DNA of 14,098 nt from CAZAAW01 sp964483325 (GCA_964483325.1 CAZAAW010000041.1:1-14098), one strand, 5' to 3'. Positions 7,687 through 14,098 are shown, counted from the first letter of the stretch. Program-made: numbers and translations. Notes: generated from the letters alone by a model not told the origin.

Positions 7687-7692
7687 ATTATA
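7687..7692 (-). promoter_or_regulatory. Consensus -10 box for the LuxR-type gene
   Basis: A perfect TATAAT is read on the minus strand inside a short AT-rich tract (about 7681-7695), upstream of the LuxR-type gene. It predicts transcription starting near 7680. No recognisable -35 hexamer lies 16-18 bases upstream, which suggests an activator-dependent promoter or a different sigma-factor contact. The remaining gap up to the methyltransferase stop at 7785 shows nothing convincing. Confidence 0.5.
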
Positions 7693-7784
7693 CTTGCTAC
7701 ACTGCGCACGGACCGGCCGCCGCCCGGCCAGAGCCGGTATGCCGCCAGTAACGCGCGTAGCATCATTGTCCCGCCCTGTCGGGT

Positions 7785-8570
7785 TCAACGGCGGCCGCAT
7801 GGATTGCGGTTCAGCGACGCTTCGATGAGCCGCCAGCCATAGGCGCGCAGCCATTCGCCGACGCGGTTCGGCGCCAGCCCGCTGCGGACATAGCGGTCGT
7901 GGAGCCGCTGCTGGCCGGCGAGGTCGCGGCCGGCGATGAAGTCGTCGCGGACATAGGTGAAGATCGCCCGGTTGCCGGGGGCTGCCTCCGCCATGAACTG
8001 GAGCAGCCGCGCGACGGCGGCGGCGCTGAGATACTGGGTCAGGGCCTCCATCACGAAGACGGTGCGCACCCTGTCGTCGTAGCCGCGCGCGGCGAGAGCC
8101 GGTCCGAGACCTTCCTCGTCGAGATCGAAGGCCGCCTGGGTCACATGGGCGGGCACCCGGCCGAACAGCTTGCGCAGGCTGGCCCGCTTGGCGGCGATCG
8201 TGCGCGGCTGGTCGACCTCCCAGACAGGGACATCCGCCAGCGCCGGCAGCCGGTAGGCGCGTGTGTCCCAGCCGGCGCCGAGATTGAGCAGGGCGCCGAA
8301 CCGGATGTCGGCCCCGGAGAGAGCCTCGTCGATATGACGCTTGCGGCACATCACGCCGGCCCAGAGTCCGGGAAAGGCTTTGTCCACCAGGCGCACGATC
8401 CCGTCGCGCGCCCCCGGCAACGCGGTCGCCGCCAGCAGCGCCCTGCCGCCGAAGGGCAGCATCCGGGCCGCCAGGTCGTCGACGAGGATGCGCTCCCGGA
8501 GCGGGAAACGCTGCTCCACCGCCACCAGCGCCATCGGGCCAGGGCCGGTCGCCTCGGCAGGCCGCGTCAT
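7785..8570 (-). CDS. Class I SAM-dependent methyltransferase of the leucine carboxyl methyltransferase-like family (PF04072 / COG3315)
   Basis: A 261-residue soluble methyltransferase. The S-adenosylmethionine-binding motif is LLNLGAGWDTRAYRL (94-108). The acidic ribose-binding strand is WEVDQPRTIAAKRASL (117-132), and the later FVMEALTQYLSAAAV (172-186) is the family's third conserved block. Relatives methylate carboxyl or hydroxyl groups of small molecules such as polyketide-type products; the acceptor here is unknown. Its ATG overlaps the stop of the GbsR/MarR-type regulator by four bases (ATGA), so the two are cotranscribed and translationally coupled, with only a distant GGAAG as a ribosome-binding site. 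The regulator probably controls its level. It is slightly short for the family but keeps all the motifs listed. Confidence 0.85.
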   Translation of the reverse strand: MTRPAEATGPGPMALVAVEQRFPLRERILVDDLAARMLPFGGRALLAATALPGARDGIVRLVDKAFPGLWAGVMCRKRHIDEALSGADIRFGALLNLGAGWDTRAYRLPALADVPVWEVDQPRTIAAKRASLRKLFGRVPAHVTQAAFDLDEEGLGPALAARGYDDRVRTVFVMEALTQYLSAAAVARLLQFMAEAAPGNRAIFTYVRDDFIAGRDLAGQQRLHDRYVRSGLAPNRVGEWLRAYGWRLIEASLNRNPCGRR

Positions 8571-9031
8571 GACCGTTGCCGCTTCCAGCGGCGCGCCGCG
8601 CCGTCCATGGCGCCGCAGACAACCAGATTGAAGGCGGCCATCTCCTTCAGGCGGGCGCCGACCTCTTTCGATCGGGCAATCGCCGCTCCCGCCGTCAGCT
8701 GTGCGGCGAGGGTTTCGAGCAGGCTCTTCTGCTGCTGGATCATCGCCTGGTGGTCGTCGGCCACCGCGTAGAGCGCGCGCTTGGTGCCGGCCTCGCGATG
8801 GCGGTGCGCCAGCGTGTAGCTCTCCAGCAATCGCGCCGCGACGCTGGCGCTGCTCTTGCTGACCGCCAGGTCGCGGGTGATCTCGTCGAGGCTGACGGGC
8901 TCCGGACGCAGCAGCAGATACCCGTAGAGTCGGGCGGCGACGGGCGGAACCCCCCAGGGCAGGAGCAGGCGGGCCATATCCTCGACGAAGCGCTGCTCAG
9001 CCTTTGTGAGCTTGTTTGGTATATTCGGCAT
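8567..9031 (-). CDS. GbsR/MarR-type winged-helix transcriptional regulator
   Basis: A 154-residue regulator. A predicted winged helix spans about 34-92: an ARLYGYLLLRPEPVSLDEI block, then the recognition segment LAVSKSSASVAARLLESYTL, then a wing with basic HRHREAGTKRALYAV. This pattern, with FVEDMARLLLPWGVPPVAARL at the front, matches GbsR-like proteins (COG1510) better than classical MarR. The C-terminal part (93-140) should be a helical dimerisation region. The ATG at 9031 was chosen over TTG at 9067 because a TATATT box lies at -12 to -7 relative to it, implying a leaderless mRNA; no Shine-Dalgarno sequence is present. The start sits in the centre of a perfect palindrome, so autoregulation is likely. 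The downstream methyltransferase is in the same operon. Confidence 0.85.
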   Translation of the reverse strand: MPNIPNKLTKAEQRFVEDMARLLLPWGVPPVAARLYGYLLLRPEPVSLDEITRDLAVSKSSASVAARLLESYTLAHRHREAGTKRALYAVADDHQAMIQQQKSLLETLAAQLTAGAAIARSKEVGARLKEMAAFNLVVCGAMDGAARRWKRQRS

Positions 9032-9051
9032 ATTCCGAATATACAGAACAA
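9012..9051. promoter_or_regulatory. Perfect palindromic operator and promoter over the start of the GbsR/MarR-type gene
   Basis: GTATATTCGG (9019-9028) and CCGAATATAC (9035-9044) are perfect inverted copies around CATATT. Beyond a 2-base interruption the symmetry continues with TTGTT (9012-9016) and AACAA (9047-9051). On the minus strand TATATT (9043-9038) is a five-of-six match to the -10 consensus, with a weak TTGCTG 18 bases upstream. It predicts transcription starting at the A of the ATG at 9031. A dimeric regulator bound here would block its own promoter. Confidence 0.75.
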
Positions 9052-9102
9052 AGGCGGTGGACAGCAAGCGCGGGCAAGCGGGGTCGGGGTCGGGATTGTC
9101 CG

Positions 9103-10230
9103 TCAGTAGCTGGCGAAGGCGTCGTCGTCCCAGCGCACCAGCGCCAGCGTCCGGCCGACGATGCGGGCGATATCGGCCTGCCGGCGCGCGTTCATCTTGG
9201 CGTAGACGCCCTTGAGGTGGAAGCGGACGGTGTAGTGCGACACCGACATCGCCGCCGCCAGCTCCTCGACGCTGCGGCCGCCGGCGATCCCCGCGGCGAT
9301 GCGGGCTTCGGTGCGGGTGAGGCCGAACAGGGCGCGAAGCTGCGCTTCGATCCGCGGCGTGCCGCTGTCGGGGTCGAGGATGAGGAGCAGCACGGCGGCA
9401 CCGTCCGGCAGGTCGCTGCGCGTCTCGCCGAGCGGCAGGGCGAGCAGCATCAGGCCGCCGGCGCCGTCCGTTGCGTCGATCCGCAGGCCGCCGGGAATGG
9501 CGCCGGGCTGCCTGCCGGCGGCTTCCAGCAGGCGCTCCAGCCGCGCCGCGACATCGGCCGTGGCGGCGAGGCGGCCGCGGTCGAGCCGCAGGCCGGCATC
9601 GCGGCCGGCGAGGAGCGCCGCCGCAGCCTTGTTGGCGAAGAGGAGTTCGCCGCGCCGGTCCAAAAGCGCCATGGCGGTGTCGAGCCGCTGGTAGCCGTCC
9701 AGCACGGCGGCGCCGAGGCGGGCGTCGTGAAGGGCGCTGCCGATGCGCGCCGCGGCCTCGAAATGCGGCAGCAGCCGTTCCAGCAGGGCCCGCTCCGCCT
9801 CGCCGAAGGGCGGCCGGCCGGGCAGCCGGGACGCCGAGACGAGCAGCACGCCGTCGCCGAGCCGCGCCAGGCCGTTGATGCTCTCCTCGCCGCCGGTGAA
9901 GCGCAGGAAGCCCTTGTAGAGAGCGCTGTCATAGAGCTCGTCGCCGCCGATGACGTCGCGGCGGAAATAGGCCCTGCCGCGTTCGAGCTGGCCGGTACGC
10001 GGCGCGAAGATGTCGAGGCTGGCGTAGCGGTCGATATAGCGCCGCTCGCACCAGTCGGGCGAGCCGCGATTGACGATGCCGAGGCAGTTGAGGTCGCTGT
10101 CGAGATGCGTCAGCGACGCCACCGGCGCTGCCAACATCGCCCGCAGCCCGTCGACGACGCCTGTAATTCGCCGCCGCTCGAGCGCGCTGCCGTAGAGATC
10201 GGCGATGAACTGGCTCGTCAGGGCATCCAT
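9103..10230 (-). CDS. LuxR-type regulator with large N-terminal sensor region
   Basis: A 375-residue regulator. The C-terminal LuxR/GerE helix-turn-helix is at about 304-360: LTRTEARIAAGIAGGRSVEEL, then AAAMSVSHYTVRFHLKGVYAKMN. A PAS-like segment is suggested at about 183-207 (LDTAMALLDRRGELLFANKAA), and the N-terminal 1-165 is a helical sensor-like region whose ligand is unknown. No receiver domain or autoinducer-binding signature is seen. The ATG at 10230 was chosen for the good Shine-Dalgarno GGAAGGA 8 bases upstream; the frame is open 34 codons further, but those residues do not look like protein. It is divergent from the secreted LVIVD protein, the usual arrangement of a regulator and its target. 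It ends 72 bases before the GbsR/MarR-type start, which has its own promoter. Confidence 0.87.
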   Translation of the reverse strand: MDALTSQFIADLYGSALERRRITGVVDGLRAMLAAPVASLTHLDSDLNCLGIVNRGSPDWCERRYIDRYASLDIFAPRTGQLERGRAYFRRDVIGGDELYDSALYKGFLRFTGGEESINGLARLGDGVLLVSASRLPGRPPFGEAERALLERLLPHFEAAARIGSALHDARLGAAVLDGYQRLDTAMALLDRRGELLFANKAAAALLAGRDAGLRLDRGRLAATADVAARLERLLEAAGRQPGAIPGGLRIDATDGAGGLMLLALPLGETRSDLPDGAAVLLLILDPDSGTPRIEAQLRALFGLTRTEARIAAGIAGGRSVEELAAAMSVSHYTVRFHLKGVYAKMNARRQADIARIVGRTLALVRWDDDAFASY

Positions 10231-10326
10231 TTCTGCTGTCCTTCCGATGGGGCCGTCGTGTTGGCGCGCTTCTTTATTGCAAAGCGTCACGGCCAATGCA
10301 CGCGGATGCTGCCACCGCCAAATCCA

Positions 10327-10338
10327 CCTCATATGAGG
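10327..10338. promoter_or_regulatory. 12-bp palindrome between divergent LuxR-type and secreted-protein genes
   Basis: CCTCATATGAGG is a perfect palindrome in the 213-base gap between the divergent LuxR-type and LVIVD genes. Its length and symmetry fit a site for a dimeric regulator such as the adjacent LuxR-type protein, which is inference from position. No convincing -35/-10 pair could be placed for either gene. The rest of the gap shows only a small CTTT/AAAG inverted repeat near 10272-10285. Confidence 0.4.
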
Positions 10339-10443
10339 CAGGCGTGCTTTTCCTTCGCTGTCTATCGTCGCGCCCGCAAAAGAACGCCGGCAGCGTCCCC
10401 GCGCCAGCCGGCCATCGGGTCACGGCACAGGAGGAAGCCGCAA

Positions 10444-12000
10444 ATGCTGAACCGCAGATCGAAAGAACACCCGCCGGGCGCCCGCCGTCCGCGCACCCTC
10501 GCCGCCATGCTTGTGGCCGCTATCGGCCTTGCGGGCGCGGCCGCCCTGCCGCAGGGCGGCGCCGTCGCCCAGGAGGAGGCGTTCCAGGTCGTGCCGGCGG
10601 CGAGCTGCGCTGAAGGCGACCGCACCGAGACGGTGCAGGGCCAGACGACGCTCGCCGAGCGCTTCGCGCGCGGACCGGCCGCGGCGTTCAACTGCAACAC
10701 GGCGCTGGTCGGCCAGTACAAGGGCGAGGGCGCCGGCTGGGGCTGGAACGTCTTCGGCGACTGCGCCTATGTCACCCAGTTCCGCACCGACAGCCGGACG
10801 CCGAAGCTGTCGACGCCCGGCACGCTGGTCATCGACGCCGCCGACCCGGCGGCGCCGGCGCTGGCCACCGTGCTGACCAGCCTGACCATGATGAACGCCA
10901 ATGAATCGCTGACCTTCTCGGCGGCGCGCAACCTGATGGTCGCCAACAACGTGCCGCTGAACGGCGAGACCGAGTTCCCCTTCGAGGTCTACGACGTCAG
11001 CGACTGCCGCAACCCGCAGCCGCTGTTCTCGGCCGAGATGCCCGGCAACATGCGCTTCCACGGCGGCCAGTTCGACGGCGACGGCAACATCTTCTACGCC
11101 GTGTCCTGCTATTGCGCGCCGTTCAACCCCTATGGCGAGGCGGATTCGGCCTTCTTCGCCATCGACATGACCGACCCGGCGCAGCCGAAGGAGATAGCCC
11201 GCTGGCTGCCGGACAATCCCAACTGGAAGACCCACTGGGTGACGATCAACGAGGACGCGACGCGTGCCTATATCTCGCTGATCGAGCTGCAGCCGGGGCC
11301 GCATGACAACGGCATCGTCATCCTCGACATCAGCGACATCTCCTCGCACAAGCCGGACCCGCAGATTCGGCTTGTCAGCTCGCTGTTCTGGGAGGATGTC
11401 GGCTTCGGCGAGGGCAATCTCTATTTCCGCAAGGACGGCCGCGCCTATGTGCTGCACACCGACCTGCGCGGCACGCGCTCCTTCGGCGGCGGCGTGCAGG
11501 ATGCCGGCGTCTGCGTCGACGGCAAGTCCGGCTGGGGCTATCCGCGCATCATCGACGTGACCGACGAGCAGGCCCCGGAGACCGTGGCGCGCCTGGCGCT
11601 CGCCGTGCACGATCCGGCGCGCTGCGCCGAGTTCGCCCTCGATCCGATCGGCCAGGGCGGCTACAGCTCCGCCTTCTGCGATGTCGAGCGTCCGGTCGAT
11701 CCGCGCCTCCTTGCCTGCGGCTACATGGAGGGCGGGCTGCGCATCTTCGACATCCGCGACCTGAAGGCGCCGAAGGAGATCGCCTATTACAAGCCGGCGG
11801 CGACGCGCACCGAGCCGATGGCGGCCTCGCCGCGCCTGATATCGGTGGCGGTGCCCATCAACACCGCCGACGCGGTGGTGGTGCCGAAGTTCCGCGACGG
11901 CGGCCGCGAGGTCTGGTTCAACGCCATGGACAACGGCCTGATGATGGTGCGCCTCAGCGACGCCTTCATCGCCGCCAATGCGGACCTTTTCGCCGACTGA
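10444..12000 (+). CDS. Secreted LVIVD-repeat (beta-propeller-like) protein
   Basis: A 518-residue exported protein. The ATG at 10444 has a near-perfect AGGAGGAA ribosome-binding site 7 bases upstream, suggesting strong translation. A Sec signal peptide is clear: basic 1-18, hydrophobic 19-35, likely cleavage after AVA (40-42). The mature protein carries six LVIVD-like repeats, each a hydrophobic strand, Asp, then xDP/xAP: near 126-143 (GTLVIDAADPAAPAL), 180-201, 237-256 (FFAIDMTDPAQPKEI), 291-314, 366-387 and 432-451. These usually build a beta-propeller-like fold. There are ten cysteines after the signal (55, 84, 107, 188, 222, 224, 357, 394, 412, 425), an even number consistent with periplasmic disulfides. 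Known functions in the family are poor, so no enzymatic role is claimed. It is divergent from a LuxR-type regulator that may control it. Confidence 0.85.
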   Translation: MLNRRSKEHPPGARRPRTLAAMLVAAIGLAGAAALPQGGAVAQEEAFQVVPAASCAEGDRTETVQGQTTLAERFARGPAAAFNCNTALVGQYKGEGAGWGWNVFGDCAYVTQFRTDSRTPKLSTPGTLVIDAADPAAPALATVLTSLTMMNANESLTFSAARNLMVANNVPLNGETEFPFEVYDVSDCRNPQPLFSAEMPGNMRFHGGQFDGDGNIFYAVSCYCAPFNPYGEADSAFFAIDMTDPAQPKEIARWLPDNPNWKTHWVTINEDATRAYISLIELQPGPHDNGIVILDISDISSHKPDPQIRLVSSLFWEDVGFGEGNLYFRKDGRAYVLHTDLRGTRSFGGGVQDAGVCVDGKSGWGYPRIIDVTDEQAPETVARLALAVHDPARCAEFALDPIGQGGYSSAFCDVERPVDPRLLACGYMEGGLRIFDIRDLKAPKEIAYYKPAATRTEPMAASPRLISVAVPINTADAVVVPKFRDGGREVWFNAMDNGLMMVRLSDAFIAANADLFAD

Positions 12001-12009
12001 CGGCGCTGC

Positions 12010-12040
12010 GGCCGGCGCGCCTTGTCGGAGCGCGCCGGCC
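12010..12040 (+). terminator. Intrinsic terminator-like hairpin after the LVIVD gene
   Basis: GGCCGGCGCGC (12010-12020) and GCGCGCCGGCC (12030-12040) form a perfect 11-bp stem with a 9-base loop, starting 10 bases after the LVIVD stop. The following sequence is pyrimidine-rich (CCTTCGGTCTGCTCTTCC) but lacks a compact U-tract, so termination may be partial. It separates the LVIVD gene from the cupredoxin/membrane-protein pair. Confidence 0.6.
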
Positions 12041-12060
12041 CCTTCGGTCTGCTCTTCCCC

Positions 12061-12084
12061 CAAATGGGTGATGACATTTGTCGC
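12061..12084. promoter_or_regulatory. Inverted repeat upstream of the cupredoxin-like gene
   Basis: CAAATG (12061-12066) and CATTTG (12075-12080) are perfect inverted copies 8 bases apart. The second overlaps a smaller dyad, GACATTTGTC, with ACA/TGT half-sites. It lies about 90 bases before the cupredoxin-like start, in the less GC-rich part of the 12001-12169 gap, where the promoter of that gene would be expected. No promoter hexamers could be fixed. Regulatory function is inferred only. Confidence 0.3.
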
Positions 12085-12169
12085 AGGCCAACCCTAAACG
12101 GGCGCGGCGAATGTGCGGGGGGCGCCGGTTTTGCCCGGCGCTTCCATCGGCTTTTGAAACGGAGACGGC

Positions 12170-12553
12170 ATGCGGTCGCGGCAGTTCCTGGTCCTTGTCA
12201 TCCTGGTGGCGGTCGTGGCGCTCGGGGCGCTGTACTATCTGCTGCAGAACCCGGCGGCCGAGACCGGCACGGCGGCGGCCGGGCCGTTCCAGCTTTCCGC
12301 CGCGGCGCGGGCGCCGGGCGAGGCGGCGCCGGTGTTCAGCGTCGGCGAGGGAACGCCGGTGAGCTTCCGCCTGACGCCGGAGGCGGACGGGGCGCTGCAT
12401 ATCCATGGCCTGTCGAAGGTGACGGTGCTGCGCGCCGGGCAGGAGGCGACGATGAGCTTCGTCGCCGACCGCGCCGGCCGCTTCCCCATCGAGATGCATG
12501 CCGGCGAGGGCGAGGGGGTCGAGGTCGGCGTCCTGGAAGTACAGCCGCGGTGA
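12170..12553 (+). CDS. Membrane-anchored cupredoxin-fold protein lacking the usual copper cysteine
   Basis: A 127-residue protein with an uncleaved or weakly cleaved N-terminal hydrophobic helix (about 6-25), a short Ala/Gly linker and a periplasmic domain (about 53-126). The pattern PVSFRLTPEADGALHIHGLSKV followed by AGQEATMSFVADRAGRFPIEMH matches plastocyanin-like cupredoxins, where a His on strand 4 and a Cys-His-Met loop bind copper. Here H77, H79, M109 and H110 are present, but the entire protein has no cysteine, so a classical blue-copper site is not possible. A colourless Cu(I)/Cu(II) site or a purely structural role remains open. The ATG at 12170 has GGAG five bases upstream. The stop overlaps the GTG of the next gene (GTGA), indicating a stoichiometric partnership with that membrane protein. 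Confidence 0.75.
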   Translation: MRSRQFLVLVILVAVVALGALYYLLQNPAAETGTAAAGPFQLSAAARAPGEAAPVFSVGEGTPVSFRLTPEADGALHIHGLSKVTVLRAGQEATMSFVADRAGRFPIEMHAGEGEGVEVGVLEVQPR

Positions 12554-14007
12554 GCCGCGCCGCCGGCCGTCTCGCCGCTACCGTCGCGATCTGCCTCGCG
12601 CCGGCGGCCGCCCGGGCGCATTCCTTCGGCACGACCTATGTCCTGCCGGTGCCGGTGTGGATGTATGCCTGGGGCGGCGCCGCGACGCTGGTGCTGACCT
12701 TCCTGCTGCTCGCCTGGCTCGCCCGCGCGCCGGCGCTCGCCGACGCCAATGCCGCGCCGGGGAAGGCGCGGCAGGCGCGCCGGCTGGGGCCGGCGGTGAC
12801 GGCGGCGCTGCATGCCCTCGGGGCGCTGTGCCTTGTCGCCACCATCGCCACCGGGCTCTTCGGCACGGGGAGTGCCGCCGACAATCTCGGCATGACCCTC
12901 TTCTGGGTGATCTTCCTGCTCGGGCTGACCTATCTGGTGGTGCTGGCCGGCAATCTCTATGCCGTCCTCAATCCCTGGGCGCTGATGCTGGCCGGCCTGG
13001 CGCGGCTGGGGCTCGATCTCGACCGGCCGCGCCTTGCCTGGCCGGGCTGGCTGGCCACCTGGCCGGCCTTCCTGCTCTATGTCGGGCTGATCTGGCTGGA
13101 GCTCTTCGGCGGCGCGGCGCCGCGCCTCCTCGGCTGGGGGCTCCTCGGCTACAGCGCCCTGACGCTGGCCGGCGCCTTCCTGTTCGGCCGCGCCGCCTGG
13201 TTCGCCCGCGGCGACGTCTTCGCCGTCTTCTTCCGCATGGCGGCGCTGCTGGCGCCGGTGGAGATCGGCCGCGACGGACGCGGCTGGACCTTCGCCTTCC
13301 GCCCGCCGCTGTCGGGAGCGCTCGCCGGGCGGGCCGACGGCCTGACGCTGGTGCTGTTCGTCCTCTTCATGCTGTCGTCGACGACCTATGACGGCATCTA
13401 CGAGACGCAGCTATGGATCAGCCTCTACTGGGCCAATGCCATGAGCTGGCTGCAGCCGCTATGGGGCGACGATCTCGGCCTGGCGCAGCAGATGCTGATG
13501 GGCTCCTATCTCGCCTATCGGCAGATCGGCCTCCTGCTGTCGCCCTTCGCCTATTTCCTGCTCTATGCCGCGGTGCTGTGGCTGGCGAAGCTACTGGCGC
13601 GCAGCGACAGGCCGTTGCGGGCGCTGCTGCTCGACTTCGCCTTCTCGCTGATCCCGATCGCCATCGCCTACAACTTCACCCACTATTTCATCTTCCTGCT
13701 GACGCAGCTCGCCAACCTGCCGCGCCTCCTGTCCGATCCGTTCGGCACGGGCTGGTCGCTCCTCGGCATTGCCGGCGGCCAGCGCCAGCCGCTGCTGCCG
13801 ATGCCGCTGATCTGGCACACCCAGGTGGCGGTGCTGCTGCTCGGCCATGTGGCGAGCGTCTGGCTCGGCCACCAGACGGCGCGGCGGGTCTTCGCCCGGC
13901 GCTGGCAGGTCAATGCCAGCCAGCTGCCGCTGCTGGCGCTGATGGTGTTCTACACCATGCTCGGCATCTGGATCCTGTCCCTGCCGCTGATGGCCGGCGG
14001 GGATTAG
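12550..14007 (+). CDS. Polytopic membrane protein of unknown function, coupled to the cupredoxin-like gene
   Basis: A 485-residue integral membrane protein. It starts at GTG 12550, chosen because it overlaps the cupredoxin stop (GTGA) and gives a proper signal peptide (1-23, ending AARA) with a predicted mature N-terminus at His24 (HSFGTTYVLPVPVWMYAWG). About eleven hydrophobic segments follow, near 36-58, 82-104, 114-146, 168-187, 192-212, 222-237, 264-283, 328-349, 358-384, 419-440 and 459-481. Histidines are placed in or at the ends of late segments: H378 (YNFTHYF), H423, H433 and H441. From memory, similar proteins are sometimes labelled fenitrothion hydrolase FedB in databases; that name is not supported by any catalytic motif seen here. 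A role in periplasmic metal or redox chemistry with the cupredoxin partner is inference. Confidence 0.8.
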   Translation: MSRAAGRLAATVAICLAPAAARAHSFGTTYVLPVPVWMYAWGGAATLVLTFLLLAWLARAPALADANAAPGKARQARRLGPAVTAALHALGALCLVATIATGLFGTGSAADNLGMTLFWVIFLLGLTYLVVLAGNLYAVLNPWALMLAGLARLGLDLDRPRLAWPGWLATWPAFLLYVGLIWLELFGGAAPRLLGWGLLGYSALTLAGAFLFGRAAWFARGDVFAVFFRMAALLAPVEIGRDGRGWTFAFRPPLSGALAGRADGLTLVLFVLFMLSSTTYDGIYETQLWISLYWANAMSWLQPLWGDDLGLAQQMLMGSYLAYRQIGLLLSPFAYFLLYAAVLWLAKLLARSDRPLRALLLDFAFSLIPIAIAYNFTHYFIFLLTQLANLPRLLSDPFGTGWSLLGIAGGQRQPLLPMPLIWHTQVAVLLLGHVASVWLGHQTARRVFARRWQVNASQLPLLALMVFYTMLGIWILSLPLMAGGD

Positions 14008-14050
14008 GGCGCCTCCTGGGGCCGGCTCGTACCGCATCACCCCCCCCCGC

Positions 14051-14098
14051 GGCGTCATGGCCGGACTTGATGTATGGCCCGGGGACATCCCTGACAGG
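14051..14098. repeat. Candidate dispersed palindromic intergenic element, cut by the window edge
   Basis: The end of the window holds GGCGTCATGGCCGGACTTGA followed by a GGCCCGGGG block. The first part resembles, from memory, the dispersed CATGGCCGGGCTTG-type palindromic elements common between genes in alphaproteobacteria. The match decays in the right half and the element may be truncated or degenerate. A run of nine C (14040-14048) sits just before it. Confidence 0.3.

Noticed and set aside
7681..8622. Minus-strand frame of 313 codons overlapping the methyltransferase
   Set aside because: It is a shifted frame of the methyltransferase gene with Arg/Pro/Gly-rich translation and no motif.
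9080..9095. Short GGGGTC repeat downstream of the larger LuxR-type gene
   Set aside because: It has only about two and a half 6-bp units and fits simple GC-rich sequence; no hairpin or function is apparent.
9016..10443. Long in-frame extension upstream of the LVIVD protein start
   Set aside because: It overlaps the LuxR-type gene antisense, and the ATG at 10444 has both a consensus ribosome-binding site and a signal peptide directly after it.
10420..12063. Minus-strand open frame of 547 codons opposite the LVIVD protein gene
   Set aside because: Its composition (His/Arg/Val/Ala/Glu rich, no motifs) is that of a shadow frame, while the plus strand has a signal peptide, an ideal ribosome-binding site and repeats.
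12022..12549. In-frame extension upstream of the polytopic membrane protein
   Set aside because: It overlaps the cupredoxin gene in another frame and reads as low-complexity Arg/Gly; the GTG at 12550 yields a normal signal peptide and a coupled junction.

Overview
This is a very GC-rich window with typical bacterial gene density. The protein types suggest an alphaproteobacterium, probably Hyphomicrobiales-like: a Dpp/Opp-type transporter with a Tat-exported binding protein, a COG4529-type flavoprotein, LuxR-type solo regulators and a GbsR/MarR-type regulator. This assignment is inference from protein style. No rRNA, tRNA, insertion sequence, integrase or CRISPR array is visible.

Left part (1-5364): a complete peptide/nickel-class ABC importer, split divergently. 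On the minus strand, permease 1 (2330-3382), permease 2 (1374-2330), ATPase 1 (373-1371) and ATPase 2 (from 398, running off the left edge) form a tight operon with gene junctions that overlap or nearly touch. On the plus strand, the Tat-exported solute-binding protein (3736-5364) reads away from it. The 353-base gap between them (3383-3735) holds an AT-rich inverted repeat with a possible minus-strand promoter, and a four-unit 18-bp tandem repeat in the leader of the permease operon.

Middle part (5365-10230): downstream of the binding protein lie a 21-codon ORF with a good ribosome-binding site, then a strong intrinsic terminator, then a FAD/NAD(P)-binding protein whose start is only 11 bases past the terminator. 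This arrangement looks like an attenuator. Convergent to it on the minus strand is a LuxR-type regulator with a TATAAT box and a possible upstream ORF. Further along come a methyltransferase and a GbsR/MarR-type regulator in one overlapping operon. That regulator's start codon lies inside a perfect 10-bp-arm palindrome, probably an autoregulatory operator on a leaderless mRNA. A second, larger LuxR-type regulator follows upstream on the same strand.

Right part (10231-14098): reading plus, divergent from the larger LuxR-type gene, is a Sec-secreted LVIVD-repeat protein with ten cysteines, followed by a hairpin terminator. A two-gene unit follows: a membrane-anchored cupredoxin-fold protein lacking the usual cysteine ligand, translationally coupled (GTGA) to a polytopic membrane protein whose predicted mature N-terminus is histidine. 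This pair is the least understood part of the window. The last 91 bases are non-coding, with a run of nine C and a palindrome-like sequence.
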